A DNA stretch of 64,000 bases from Rhynchopus euleeides (Eukaryota > Euglenozoa > Diplonemea > Diplonemida > Diplonemidae). Both the position numbers and the translations under genes were made by a program. Position 1 is the first letter of the stretch, and each line of letters opens with the position of its first letter. Shown here one piece after another: positions 9,426 through 20,940 of this stretch. The notes under the pieces are model-generated. The model saw nothing but the letters and a program-made list of their open reading frames with translations. It ran no database searches and was not told the origin of the DNA. Where the stretch lies: NCBI GenBank assembly GCA_963210315.1, contig OY723237.1, positions 62,001 through 126,000 of the forward strand, in the 5' to 3' direction.

Positions 9426-9725
9426 GGAGGCACACAAAGGATGGGTTCCGCAACTGTCCAACTATCTACAGGCTCACAGCCCAGAAGGTGCAGTCCAGGT
9501 TCCACAGAGCAAATTAAATGTTAGCATTTCTGCACAACTACCGTATCGCAAATCGCAGCGGCGGTAGAAGTGTCTGACTCTAAAACGGCGAGGTATCAGT
9601 CTTGACGCAGGAAAATTCCGTTCGGAAATACCAAACACATCCACAGAAAGTGGAAGGAATGGGCGCCAAGATGATGCGAACGATTTTTGGGGGGAGGGGG
9701 TGGACTGCCCTGTATCGTGATACCT

Positions 9726-10204
9726 GCATTCAAGTCTTGTCAAAACCAAGAGCTGCCTGCATTTTGATCTTGTCAAAACCAAGAGCTGCCTGCATCCAGA
9801 TCTTGTCAAAACCAAGAGCTGCCTGCATTCAAATCTTGTCAAAACCAAGAGCTGCCTGCATCCAGATCTTGTCAAAACCAAGAGCTGCCTGCATTTTGAT
9901 CTTGTCAAAACCAAGAGCTGCCTGCATCCAGATCTTGTCAAAACCAAGAGCTGCCTGCATTTTGATCTTGTCAAAACCAAGAGCTGCCTGCATCCAGATC
10001 TTGTCAAAACCAAGAGCTGCCTGCATTCAAATCTTGTCAAAACCAAGAGCTGCCTGCATCCAGATCTTGTCAAAACCAAGAGCTGCCTGCATTTTGATCT
10101 TGTCAAAACCAAGAGCTGCCTGCATCCAGATCTTGTCAAAACCAAGAGCTGCCTGCATTCAAATCTTGTCAAAACCAAGAGCTGCCTGCATCCAGATCTT
10201 GTAA
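9726..10204 (+). repeat. 33-bp minisatellite with 66-bp higher-order period
   Basis: About 14.5 units of 33 bp share the constant part CTTGTCAAAACCAAGAGCTG. The seven bases after CTGCAT vary. From the third unit on, every second unit reads CCAGATC, and the alternate units read TCAAATC or TTTGATC, giving a 66-bp super-period. Because 33 is a multiple of three, open frames run through on both strands; these are by-products. Confidence 0.95.
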
Positions 10205-10335
10205 AAAAATACAGGGCAGGGAGGCACAGGCGCAGGCACAACAGAGGCAATACATAGGCAGGCACCAATGGGAAAAGCGACCTCTTCTGGGACAGGCTGG
10301 GGAGGGGGGTGGGGAGGGCGGCGCTGGGGCGGCTG

Positions 10336-10390
10336 CATGCGGTACCTGCGGTTCCGGTCCGGATTTTCGTCCGGACCGGTACCGCATTTG
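10336..10390. repeat. Long hairpin around a TCCGGA/GGTACC core
   Basis: GCGGTACC ... CCGGTCCGGA is followed within a few bases by TCCGGACCGGTACCGC, an almost perfect stem with a short TTTTCG loop. Confidence 0.6.
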
Positions 10391-10515
10391 AGGGGCAAGA
10401 ATCTGATTTCCGAGGCCCGGGAATGGTCGCAGTGGCTTCAAATGGCCAAAAACGTTCAATTTACCCCCCGAAAAAAAAATTCGAAAGGGTCCCCCTATAG
10501 AAATCCGGTCAGGAC

Positions 10516-10770
10516 TGGGGGAACCGGTTTCAGAACCGGTTCTGAAACCGGTTCACGAACCGGTTCCGGAACCGGTTCGTGAACCGGTTCTGAAACCGGT
10601 TCCTGCAAACCGGTTCACGAACCGGTTCTTGCCAGTTTCAGAACCGGTCCCAGCCGGTTCTGAACCTGTCCTCAACCGGTTCGGATTTGTCAGTAACCGG
10701 TTTGCCGTTGTGATTTCAACCGGTTCCCAAGGAACCGGTTACTGTTTTCAAACCGGTTCAGGAAATTTCT
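10516..10770. repeat. Array of AACCGGTT palindromes
   Basis: About 17 copies of AACCGGTT(C) or close variants in 255 bp with irregular 9-20 bp spacers. The same motif clusters at 7905-8060. It resembles the palindrome-rich arms of the foldback elements in this window, but no partner arm with CACGGTGG ends was found. Confidence 0.8.
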
Positions 10771-10823
10771 GCCAGCGCGTCGTGCAGGGAACCTGGGGGG
10801 GGGGGGGGGGGGGGGGCAGGCTT

Positions 10824-13071
10824 CACGGTGGCCTGGTCAGCTGACTGACCAGGTTTTGACCAGGTCCAAATCTGACCAGGTCATGACCAAATCTGACCTG
10901 GTCATGACCAGGTATGACCTGGTCATGACCATGTCATACCTGGTCATGACCAGGTCATTTTCACCCATTTTAACCGGGGGGAACATGTTGAGTGGCCAAG
11001 CAGGGGGGACAATTCGCATATTCCGGACTCTCTCCGGCCGTTGTGGAAAGTATGAGTCAAAAGGGTTCAACCATACCCCGAGTCGAGAAAGAAGTCGAAT
11101 CTTGAATCATGTTGGGCACAAGGGGAAAATGGTCAAAATTGGCCCAAAATTACCAATAAAATATGCTGCAGTGCAGGGGGGTGGCGGGGGAGGGGAGGGT
11201 GGGGTCGGCGACGAAGCTTGATGATCAGCAGCTTTCTGCCTTCTTCCGCTTCTTCACATTCTTCTCCTTCTTCCTCTTCTTCGGGATCTTCGTTGTCGTC
11301 GTCGGCTTCACAGGCCAGTGCTGCCTTGCGTAACACGCCGTCCTTCGCATCCTGGGTGTGGATCGGCGGCTGCTTGCCGCAGAGGCAAATACGGAGACCA
11401 CGCGGCTTGTTGCAGGCAGCATCGCCAGTCAGTAACCAGCCATCGGAACACTTGCCGAGCGAATCGATCGGGCCGACAGGGGTTACCCGACTGCTACCGA
11501 GAGTCCTGAGACGGTGCCGAAACGAATCGAAGTTTTTCATCCATACGGGACCCGCTGTCATGCACTTCCCGCACAACGGTATGACATTGTATTGCAAGAG
11601 GGTACACGAAGATTCTTGCGGGGTCGTTGCCGAAACTGGCATAGTTTGCCAGCTCGAACACCATCAGGTCCCTCTCCCGGAAACAAGCAGATGTTGTCCT
11701 GGCCCGCGATTTCCTCTCCCCATTCTCCCTCTCGAACGCTTCGTCGGAGAGGTGGCAGTTCTGAGGATCCTGAGGGTCCTGAGGCATTCAAGGCAGGGCA
11801 CTCCCTTCTCCATTCTTTTACACTCTTTGAAAAGTGTCACAATCAGATGTGGTCAACCGTTACGGCACTGCCGATGGGACTCTCGTCCTCTGGCACGCCC
11901 ACTGGTCGGGCTTCTTTGTCACCACCGCCTGCCTCATCAACTGGATGTCGATGGTCACGACACCCTGCCCCTGCGTTGCCTGTGGTGTTGCCCCCACCGC
12001 CACAATGAACGGATCCGGAATGTGAAACGTTCGGGCGTGCAGACCATTCGGAACCTCGCTCTTGTAGGGCAGGTCCCTCATGACCGTGACAGTCATGACC
12101 GATCCGTCGAGGACAGGTGGGTGCTCGTCGGGCACGTCAGCTCCCGGACCTACCTCTACGATGATCCGGTAGAAGAGGGCGTCTGCTATCGAATGCCTCC
12201 CGATCTGCGTGATGGGGGGGGGGGGGGTTCCGGGTCAGTTGTTTTTCAGCTGCCTTCGAAGAAGTACTGCCCACCGCGCTTTGAGCGGTGGGCAGCCTCT
12301 TCATATCGGTTCCCAGCACCTCATCCGAGCACCCCGCTTCCGTCAGCACCTCGTACTCAGACGAGTTCTTGTCGGCGCTCGTGAGGCGCTGCATGCCGCC
12401 TCCGACACGCGTTGCCAGAGACACGCATGGAGTAGACTGTGGGCAGTGTCTTCTTGTCGGCCTCTTCACTCCGTGTCAGCTTCCTGCCCCACTCCTTGTC
12501 AAAGTGGGTGGTGCGATGGCTTTTCAAACAGCGCCGCGAGGCTGCTGTGAAACAGCTCGACGCCTTCTGCGTGGCCTGGGATGATGCAGACCTCCTCGAC
12601 ATTTTTTTGGGATACCACCAGGGGGAGGGACCCGGTGTGAGGCACTTGAGTGCGTCCAGGCGGGCAGGGAACCTGGGCAGGGGGCCTCATTCCTTTTTGG
12701 TAATTTTGGGCCAAAGCTGCTGATCATCAAGTTTCGTCGCCGACCCCACCCTCCCCTCCCCCGCCACCCCCCTGCACCGCAGCATATTTTATTGGTAATT
12801 TTGGGCCAATTTTGACCATTTTCCCCTTGTGCCCAACATGATTCAAGCTTCGACTTCTTTCTCGACTCGGGGTATGGTTGAACCCTTTTGACTCATACTT
12901 TCCACAACGGCCGGAGAGAGTCCGGAATATGCGAATTGTCCCCCCTGCTTGGCCACTCAACATGTTCCCCCCCGGTTAAAATGGGTGAAAATGACCTGGT
13001 CATGACCAGGTATGACCTGGTCAAGATTTGACCAGGTTTTGACCTGGTCAGGGTCTGACCAGGCCACCGTG
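10824..13071. mobile_element. Foldback/TIR element A (CACGGTGG termini, GACCTGGTCATGACCAGGTC palindromes)
   Basis: Left arm 10824-11240 and right arm about 12716-13071 are inverted copies of near-complete identity over more than 250 bp. Both arms carry AACATGTTGAGTGGCC, GTATGAGTCAAAAGG and GATGATCAGCAGC. Each arm begins CACGGTGGCCTGGTCAG and then holds repeats of the perfect palindrome GACCTGGTCATGACCAGGTC and variants. A G-run of about 20 abuts the left end, so target duplications cannot be judged. The 1.5-kb interior holds broken minus-strand frames. Confidence 0.85.
11225..12714 (-). pseudogene. Decayed minus-strand coding region of element A
   Basis: Protein-like stretches occur on the minus strand in shifting frames. 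12714-12499 includes EEVCIIPGHAEGVELFHSSL. 12469-12137 includes EYEVLTEAGCSDEVLGTD. 12135-11860 includes MTVTVMRDLPYKSEVPNGLH. 11642-11225 ends in an acidic run (DEDPEEEEEGEECEEAEEGR-like). At least three frame changes or stops separate them. I do not recognise a transposase motif. It is most simply the remains of the element's own gene. Confidence 0.45.
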
Positions 13072-13860
13072 AAATTTGCCGTAATTGCCGTATACGTAGG
13101 ATTTATCGGCTGGAACGTATATATACGTATATATACGTACAGGCAGTATACGCCGTAACGTATATATACGCTCCTATACTTTGGGAAGGCGACCTCTCAG
13201 TGTTCACCCCCCACCAGCGGTGTTGGGAACAGGGTTCCGAGGATTCCTATATTCGCCCCAGGCAGTTCCCAAGGAACGGTGACGAGTATCCACGGGGTTT
13301 TGTTTAGAGCTCTGTGTGAAGCCAGTTGTCGAGGGCTTTTCATACCCTCCTCACCCGCATCCTTCGGCATCCTTGCAGCGAAGCTGCACGTTCTCCAGTC
13401 CGGAACGTCTGGCGCGTTCGCAGGTTGTGCATCAGTACCACAAAGGGAGGGGTCTGGGGGGCGGTGCCCCCAGCCGCCGGAGGCCACGGTAGTGAACATC
13501 TGCTGTTCCTTGCGGGCGACAGATGTGATTCTGTACGGCTGCATCCGCCTTCCTGAGGCTAGGGTCGTCTGGTTCCATTGCCTGAATCCAAATTGCTGCG
13601 CGAGGATATGGCCCGCGACAGGCACAAGGCATGTCACAAGAGACGTCCTTCGCATCAGTGCCTGGCAGCACGGCGAAGGCTACCTAGCCCACCTAGCGTG
13701 GGTCGATGGAAATGAATCAGGGGACCCAAAAAAGGTGTTGATGGTTCGATAGTTAGTAACAGGCCTGACTGTACCGGCACCCCTGGGAGTTGGGGGTCTC
13801 ATCTGAACGTATATATACGTATATATACATATACGTCTTATACGTATATCGCAAGCCTGG
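13072..13860. other. AT-rich palindromic tracts flanking a 650-bp GC-rich block
   Basis: 13080-13175 and 13806-13850 are built from ACGTATATATACGT-type palindromes (GTATATATACGTATATATAC). They flank 13180-13800, which holds one hairpin repeat (13444-13500) and no convincing gene. The arrangement resembles the other palindrome-armed elements, but no terminal motif was found. Confidence 0.5.
13444..13500 (+). repeat. GC-hairpin dispersed repeat, copy 1
   Basis: Consensus GGGGTCTGGGGGGCGGAGCC followed by CCCCAGCCGCCGGAGGCCAC and GGTAGTGAACATCTG. The GGGGGGCGGAGCCCCCC core is a stem-loop. Other copies are at 22396-22448, 22555-22613 and 26880-26934. This copy has a shortened stem (GGGGGGCGGTGCCCCC). 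Confidence 0.8.
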
Positions 13861-14165
13861 GGGGGGGGGGGGGCTCACATCCCTAGGAGCTCTCTCTTGC
13901 TCGCACTCTCTGGTCTCTGTGGCCATTTCTCAACCCATCCACAGCCAAAGCACAACAAGGTCTTGACACACATCCAGAAGAAAGGGGAAAAAGGGCAATG
14001 TCATTACCTGGATTTTGGTGCCATGATGCTCATGGGGGCCAAAACCAAGGCGGTTCTCTGTGGGGACAACACTTTGACGAGGCTCCCTGGGTCCATCCCT
14101 CGGGGGCCAAAAGGGGCTACGATGGGAGGAAATGGGACGAAATGGGAGTGCACCTCGAGGGGGCC
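13861..14165. other. No gene seen
   Basis: Begins with a G-run of about 15 at 13859-13873. The rest is unremarkable. Confidence 0.4.
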
Positions 14166-14316
14166 TGTATTTTGTTTGTTGATGTGTTTTGTGCGACGCT
14201 ACACACAAGATCCTGAAAAGATGATCACACCCTGAGTGGGTGGGGTGAGTGTGTAGAGCACGTTTGGAGGCTGTGGCAGGTGACTTGACCAACCCAGACG
14301 AGTGTGCGGAACAATG
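14166..14316 (+). repeat. R188-related repeat, diverged copy
   Basis: Shares TGATCACACCCTGAG, GTGTAGAGCACGTTTGG and the ACACAC-AA core with the 188-bp family, but lacks the 5' inverted-repeat part. Confidence 0.6.
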
Positions 14317-14717
14317 AAACGTGGGGCAATGGTGGGTCCAGGCAGGTTTACCAATGTTCTGGGGTGAGTGGTCCCGTGTTGGGGTGCTGCGTATCCCCGA
14401 GCTGCGTCTCTGCTGTGTGTGGCATAAAGCAGTCTTGCTGGGGAGGGGCTGGGCGGGACACGATGTGTTGACCGGAGTCCTATTCCAGGGTGTAGTAAAC
14501 AAGGTTCCGGGGCACGGGAGTGGCCCCATTTGACCCAAATGTCCAAAAATGACCCGTATTCAAGCATGTCGCTGGGGTCCCAGCAGTTGCCCTACGTTGC
14601 TGGTCTGGGGGAATGAAGAAAAACAGTATTAATCCGGGAAGCCCCAGAAGCTTTTTTGGTGGGGGGTTTTCCACCTGATGTCGGAGCAATCACACCGAGT
14701 TGAGCCCGAAAGGAACA

Positions 14718-14969
14718 GATGCTGAAGGAAGTGAAACAGGAAATGAAGTGGGGTGGAGATGCATGTGTGGCATGCCAGGAGACACCAGAAGGTTCGCTCC
14801 TGACACACCAGGCACCTCACGGTGTTTGGCCACGTCTCCTAAGAATACAAATGAAGGAAGTGAAACAGGAAATGAAGTGGTGGCGATGGAGGCGCGTGGC
14901 ATGCCAGGAGCCACCAGGCTCGCTCCTGGCCCGCAGGCACCTCACGATGCTCGCATTGTTTCCGCAGCT
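14718..14969 (+). repeat. Tandem ~120-135-bp repeat (two copies), with dispersed fragments
   Basis: GAAGGAAGTGAAACAGGAAA followed by TGAAGTGG and GGCATGCCAGGAG occurs at 14718-14823 and again at 14851-14969. The leading part recurs at 16188-16216, and the trailing GCTCGCATTGTTTCCGCAGC recurs at 16913-16935. Confidence 0.7.
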
Positions 14970-15720
14970 GGTCGTTGCTGGTCGCAGCTGGCAGTTGGCT
15001 GCTCGCACGGTGACAAATTTAAGGTCACAAAGCTGTTTGGTTTTTGTGTCAAACGCACCGTGCTCACAGAAGGCGTTCAGAACTAAAAGGGTTGCAGTGG
15101 GAGCAATGTTTTGTTCACCTACACTCCACGCCCCAACGTGCAGGTGACACCAGAAGGGCGCACAAACAAAACAAAAGAAACTCGGCAATCCTTTTTCATG
15201 CCATCGAAAGTCGCCAGAAGGCGCCTCCTGTTATTTGTTGGGGTAGTGCAGTAACAGCCTAGTAGTCAGTAACAGCTTTCAGGAGCTGCAAACTTCACCG
15301 TCCCTTCTACTTCGTTACTCACGAGCCTGATCCGGTCTCCTCTGTGTCGCAACATTGCGTACCGGGCCGCCGCACGAGGAACAAAAGCTCTCACAACTGG
15401 GCCACCCATTGAACACAACATAATTATGCCTCGAGCGGAAAGAAAGGAGTCACACTGAATACCGGAGTCGGCGCCACGTGAAAGCCAACTCTTCGGCTGC
15501 AAGATTGCACAAGGCTTGCACTAAGAGTACTGCTTGGAGTTGAGCCTGAGCAGTGGTTCTTGAGAGATCCTCGCCAGTGTATGGCAGCCGAGCAGATGCG
15601 GGTCGTATCTGGGGAGAAGTTTCGCCGCTGAAGCACAGTCGTGTACATCTGTTTCATGGTTCAGGGGGTCTTTGCTGGTCGACAAGCTTCGACAAACTTC
15701 TTCAGTTTTCAGCCAATTCA
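14970..15720. other. No gene seen
   Basis: Only short frames without recognisable domains on either strand. Confidence 0.4.
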
Positions 15721-15776
15721 ACAGGAAATGCACCAAAATGCACTGACGACCACCCCGTAGCGAAGACCCCCTCAGT
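15721..15776. repeat. ~55-bp repeat present inverted at 45417-45472
   Basis: GGAAATGCACCAAAATGCAC, TGACGA and CCCCGTAGCGAAGACCCCCT are found in reverse complement at 45417-45472, 30 kb away on the other strand, with very few differences. Confidence 0.75.
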
Positions 15777-16045
15777 CGAAACCTGATATTGTTTGTCTCA
15801 GCTAAAAAGAGACTGCTGGCAGTGTAGTTGCGCTGGGTTCCCACGTCACTTCACAGGATAACTCGCGTGGAGTGCGCACATATATTTGCAACTTGCAGGG
15901 TTGTGTTACAGTCTTTGTCATTCAGGCGGGAAGCAACCTCAAGACAGAATGTGTATATTTTACAAGTAACTCGCTGTGGCCACGTCTCCGCTTTGTGTCA
16001 GCGGGTGAGGTTACCGGGCATAGTCAGAGGCTCCAGTACACTTTA
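15777..16045. other. No gene seen
   Basis: Unassigned sequence between two dispersed repeats; short unbiased frames only. Confidence 0.4.
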
Positions 16046-16184
16046 CTCGTATTCTGTTTGTGGTACGTTGACGCTTTCACACACAAAGGCCTCAACTCCT
16101 GTGATGGGGGAGGCTAGTGGTGTGCGGAGCACGTTTGGCTGTGGTGGTGTGACATTTTCTCGCTCACAAGTGTGCGTAATAATA
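16046..16184 (+). repeat. R188-related repeat, subfamily 2
   Basis: Nearly identical to 29376-29508: ACGTTGACGCTTTCACACAC, CTCAACTCCTGTGATGGGGG, GAGCACGTTTGGCTG and CTCACAAGTGTGCGTAA. It ends with TAATAATAC. It shares its core and 3' end with the 188-bp family but not the 5' 30 bp. Confidence 0.75.
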
Positions 16185-17464
16185 CAAATGAAGGAAGTGA
16201 AACAGGCAGTCAAGTGGGGGGGTTTTTTTTTGCGGCCTGTGTGGTTGTCTTCGTCGTTTTTCTTCTGCGACCGGACATCCCCTTCTGGAGACACCGATCT
16301 TCACTATCAACCGCTAGCTGATGCTGGAGCTTTCGGGAGCCTCTGCGAGTGGGTGGCCACGTTTTCTTTGGTGGACGCATCCAAAAGGAAATAAATAAAT
16401 AAAGAACCCGAAAAGAGGTCGAGGCACCCGCTCCACACCAGCATCTTGGGGCTGGGGGTTCACAGTTCACACAGGTGAGGATCAGTCCTCTGTGAGGCGC
16501 TTATCCTGAAGACGTTCCAGTTCCCCAGTCGGTCTCCAGAAACTCGGGCCGCGTCTGGCGCTGTATCGCCTCGGCGGGGCTGTCGTCCCTTACAGTCTTC
16601 TCTGTACGAGGTCATCCACAGGCTGCACACCTGCCCCGCGGCTGTGTGGCAGTCTTCGCGGAGTGCAATGCGAAGGTCTGGCCTGACGTGGTGTGACTAT
16701 TTAGACTCCAGGTGTCTCCACCCTTCCTGGTCTGGGGAGCCTCGGTACCCAAGCCGTTTTAGGTCATGCTCCGGACCACGGCCGTGCTAGACTCCTGGTG
16801 CAGGCACCCGTCATGGTCCGGGGACGGCCCCCCCAGGCAGTTTAACGTCTTACCCAGGACTTGGCGCGAATTGGGGTGGAGATGGAGGCGTGTGGCGTGC
16901 CTCACGGTGGATGCTCGCATTGTTTCCGCAGCTGGTAAGCTGGCAGGTTTGGGAGATGGGACATGACGTTGGGTGGGGACTTGGGCTGCTGCCATGATGA
17001 GACAGGCCCATCCCCGTTGCACGACACTGTGTAATATATTTTGCCTCGTGACGCACACAGGTGCTGGGAAGCGGCCGTGCGTCTTGGGCCACGCACGAGG
17101 GAGGAAAGAGTAGACGTGTAAAGCCGTTTGTGCTGGGTGGCAACCCCGTGTAAATCTCAACTCCAGGTATCGCTCGGCTGTCCCAGCACGATGTGGGCCC
17201 GTTGTCGTTATGTTCCCGTTATCCCAAGCCGGTTGCGTAGTCGTGCCGTCTGCGGGCAGGTGGCACCTTGTACATGCTGTCTTGTCCGCATGCGAGGAGC
17301 CCCGTCCGCTGTGTCCGCAGCTTTCGTACCTCAGTGTTACCAAGCCTTGTGGGGCCGCAAAGGAGGTCTGCGAGGCGTCGTGGCAGTCGTAGCACCGTGG
17401 CGTCGGCATCTCACCGCGCCGTTGCTGTGGCGTGTGGGACGCGGGTCCGGGGATGTTGCGCAGG
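16185..17464. other. No gene seen downstream of the cyclase pseudogene
   Basis: Contains fragments of the 14.7-kb repeat (16188-16216, 16871-16945). Frames up to 263 codons exist, but their composition (many Cys/His/Arg, no conserved motif) suggests chance. Confidence 0.4.
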
Positions 17465-19856
17465 TCACTTTGCTGGGGTGGTGCAAGCAGGTGAACGCAG
17501 CGTGAACTGCTGTTCCAGAGGGATAAACATCTTCGTCTTCCAGGCGTCATCGACCCAACTCAGCACGCCCGGGGGGGCCTCCTCCGGCAGCTCGGACCAT
17601 CTGTTGTGAATAACACGCACCAACAAGCAGTTTGCTTCGGAGGAGAGGTTCGTCTTGCCCGCGGTTTCCATTTCGTACATCCACTCGCCTGTGTCCACAT
17701 CATTCACTCCGTTGACGGCTACCACGGGGCGGTTCCTGTCGCATTCCGAATCAAACAATGCATGCACGACAGACAGATCGAAGCATGTCAGGATCCTTGC
17801 AGTCGTCTCATCTGTCACACACGAAACATCCGGCAGGTGTGTTTTGCAGAACTGCTCCAGCAGGATGGCGACCGGGACACACTTCGACAGGACTGTGAAC
17901 CTTCTCATCTGCGTGCTGCCGAGGTTGCCCATCCTTCCCTTCCCTGAAGCAAAGGAGGTCGACAGGCGGTACTCCGGCAAGGACTCGCGGATATGCAACA
18001 GTGTTCTTGCAGCGTGTTCGACGTATGTCCGTGATTTCGTCCGAGCTGTGTTGAAGCCAAGCAGAAAGCGGTCTCCGGAGAAGCTGTCAATCACACCGGA
18101 TCGTGCGGCACAGGATGTTGATATGACAGTCACTAGGTTGCCATAATCGCTGAGAAGCGCCGCGTCAGATTCAGTTGCATCCGTGCGCTTCGACCAACCG
18201 ACAATATTGACCACTGCCATGGCGACCGGGCGGGTGACTCCCACATAGAGCCCCAATACGACTTGGTTGTGTGCAGCAGCCGCGTGTACGGAGGACTGGT
18301 TTGAGGATTTGCCAGCGCTTCGCGTGCTGCAGGTTGGTGACGCGGTCTCGGAGGCTGTCTCATCATCCAGCTGCTGCGCCTCAGGCATGAAGGCCTTGAA
18401 CTCCTCCAGCCTGGCCATGGTTTGCATCATCCCCTCGATAAGCACCGCAACCTCGCCAAGCATGACCTTCTAGGTAGCAAACTCACTCAGGATGCTGTTC
18501 GCTGCATCTGTGTTGAGGTTCCCGATCAGTTCGATGACAGCAGAAACCTTGTGCAGCGGGAGGGCGATGAAGAAGACGTCCAGCACACCGATGATCACAT
18601 CGAAAACCAGGACGAGGGCAGTGAACAGAATCAACAGGTTCAGCGCAGACTGGACCTTCCCCTCGACAGAGCTTGTCGGCCTCACCCAGATCATCACAAT
18701 TTCATCGAAGACGTGTGCCTTCCGCACGAAGTAGTCGTCACCATCAATGGAAGTGGTCTGAAAGGTCCCGTCTGGCGCGCTTGCCAGGGTGGAGTAGGCA
18801 CCGCGCATGGTGCTGCTGATGTTGAGGGGGGTGCGTGGGCAGGGGTGCCCGAATGCTGCAAAGGCGGCCTGCACACACCAGTCCGGGAAGGGGGGGAGAT
18901 ATTCTGTGGTGGCAATCACCATGTTGTTCCGCATGTCGATCACCATCACGTCGACATCAGATTTCCCCACCTGGTATCTGTTGAGGACCTTCTTCCACGC
19001 AGACAGCCTGACGGAGGTACTGAGCAGCACTGCCCGGTATGAGCTCCAGGGGTGTGGTGGTGGCGGAGGCACGAAGATGGCGTCAAACGTGATGTACTCC
19101 ACAATCAGCTCGAATGCCCACACAGCAGACTCCCTCCAGCGTGTCACGACAGCGTCCGTGACACCGCCCTCTCCTTCGATCCACCTCTCCGGCGCGGGAA
19201 GCCCACCCTTGCGTGGGTCGTAGTGTCCGGCGTGGGAGACTATAGCCTTTCCGTCGTACTGGTAGATTTCCTTGGATATGACCCCGATGGACCCGTTCAC
19301 CTCATAGCCCAGCAAATTGAGCTTCTCGATCTCAGCGGGCGACACCGATGTGTCGGCAACATAGTCTTCCTCGGCGCGTGCGGGGTCGTACTGCTCTGCC
19401 ACCCAGTAGTAGCCGCCATCGCGCAGCTCCTCTCTCCACAACGATTGCACCAACGAGCTCCGGTTTTCAAAGCTCCATGGCAGGCACGGCAATGGTCTCA
19501 CACCCATACATGTTATCGTCGCCACTGTGCATCGAGTGCATCAACTGGAGCGACATGCCCATCCACGAGCTCGCGTTGTGGTTCCTAGCCCAGGACACCG
19601 GGTTGTAATAGAAGGACTTCATCCGGTTCACGGTATTCGGCCCCCCGTCGATTGTCGACATGATGTCGTTGCGGATGCTCTGCAGCTCGCCGCCGCTTGT
19701 CTCCCTCGCGGTCTCCTCAAGCGACTTGAGGCTCTCGAAATACATGATCAGGCCACCGACCATCGATGCTGTCGTCGAGACCAGCGTCGACACGACAATC
19801 ACCAACAGCACAGGCAGGCGCACAGCGCGCAATGCATGCTGCGGCTGACCCGACAT
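17465..19856 (-). pseudogene. Membrane-bound class III nucleotidyl cyclase-like receptor, broken
   Basis: Three collinear minus-strand pieces form one receptor. 19856-19467 has an N-terminal transmembrane helix (PVLLVIVVSTLVSTTASM) and the start of an extracellular domain. 19525-18470 continues the sensor-like domain and ends in a second helix (LLILFTALVLVFDVIIGVLD) plus a HAMP-like segment. 18463-17465 is the cyclase homology domain, with SGDRFLLGF and GNLGSTQMRRFTVLS matching the class III GD and G-x-GNxGS...xYTVxG motifs. Pieces one and two need a frame change near 19490. Two and three share a frame but are split by a TAG at 18470-18472. The first metal-binding Asp is Asn (VVNIVGW), so catalysis is doubtful even if translated. 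Similar TM-sensor-TM-cyclase layouts are expanded in Euglenozoa. Confidence 0.7.
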
Positions 19857-20940
19857 TTCAACGAATTCACTGGACCCTGGGAGACCCTTTCAAAAGAAGC
19901 TGTCGGGAAGTGGGTGTTGACAGAGTCTCGGGAAGAGAGTGTGCGAGGGAGGGAGGTGGCATTATTTTTAAGCACATTCGTGTGAGTGGAACAACGCAAC
20001 AAACAAAAGGAACCCCATCAGAGCGGTTGTAGCTGGGCTGCATGCCTTCTACCTGCAACTTTCTACATTTCCTGCACAACAGGCCTTTCAGCAGTGGAAG
20101 CTGAGGAGAGAGTACTCTGAGTACCTGGACTTCTGTAGGTATCGGAGGTCATCTACAGGAAGGGGCCCGCAGGCACCGACTGCCTCTGCCCAGGCAGAGG
20201 CAGATGCAAAGGGAGAGGGTCACTGGGGTGAGTCCCAGAAACACTCTCCAGAAGGAGACAAGCCCTGTGAAACTTTGGGTAAAACGGAGGACTTACCAAG
20301 ATCGACGGGTGCGATTGTACCAGCGGGAAGTGACAGTGGCGAAAGTCAGAAGAGTGAGAGAGAGTTCGACGGGTGCGATTTTACCGGTGTGTGAGTGTGG
20401 AATTGGAAGCGTCAACGCATCAAGGGAAACGCACGTATCGCAAAAGTGCGCAGTGACACTTTTTTGTGTAATTAGTACAGACCAGGCAATGCGAGAGGAA
20501 ATTGAACACAGAGTCGTGATGCGTTCGGCATGGCAACAAGTCAAGAGCTACGCCTCCGGGTGCTGTGCGTGGCAAAGGGTGGGGGCTGGCGGGGGGGCGG
20601 GGTCTCGCGTTGCATCTCCTTGTCATGTGTACATCGATTCGTTGTGCCCGCTGGGCTGTGACAGCATCTTCATCCATCCCACCTAGCGGCAGTGCTCTCG
20701 TTGGCCCGCCTTTTGTTCATCAACCAGCATGCGGAACGGTTCGGATGTGGAGCATCGCTCACTGCTCGTCGCGTGCTTTTGTTAGTGTCGAAAAAAGGGC
20801 AACTTGTAAAGACGGCCAACGAGCAAACAAGAAAGCCAATACAGGTTTTGTAATAAAAATAAAAAATTGGAGAAAATGCACCCAGTACACAAGTTTCCTC
20901 ACTGTGTCATGGTGTGGCTGGATCATGTTCTCGGTTACGT
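19857..20940. other. No gene; includes an internally deleted R188 copy
   Basis: 19971-20035 is the reverse complement of an R188 copy lacking its middle (CTACAACCGCTCTGATG joined to CACTCACACGAATGTGCTTA). A further 17-bp fragment of the core lies at 20403-20420, inverted. Two similar GAGAGAGTTCGACGGGTGCG-type segments sit at 20300-20390. Confidence 0.5.

Noticed and set aside
9474-10268. 264-codon minus and 200-codon plus frames across the 33-bp minisatellite
   Set aside because: Translation is only the repeat (LVLTRSGCRQL or LSKPRAACIQI) with unbiased flanks; a by-product of a period divisible by three.
11218-12384. 388-codon plus-strand frame in element A
   Set aside because: It begins as Ser runs that are the reverse complement of a minus-strand acidic Glu/Asp tract and runs through the inverted-repeat arm; the minus strand is more protein-like.
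16759-17550. 263-codon minus-strand frame downstream of the cyclase pseudogene
   Set aside because: Overlaps the end of the cyclase domain in another frame; Cys/His/Arg-rich without motifs; likely chance.
19052-19985. Plus-strand frames opposite the cyclase gene
   Set aside because: Antisense shadows; the minus strand has clear transmembrane and cyclase motifs.
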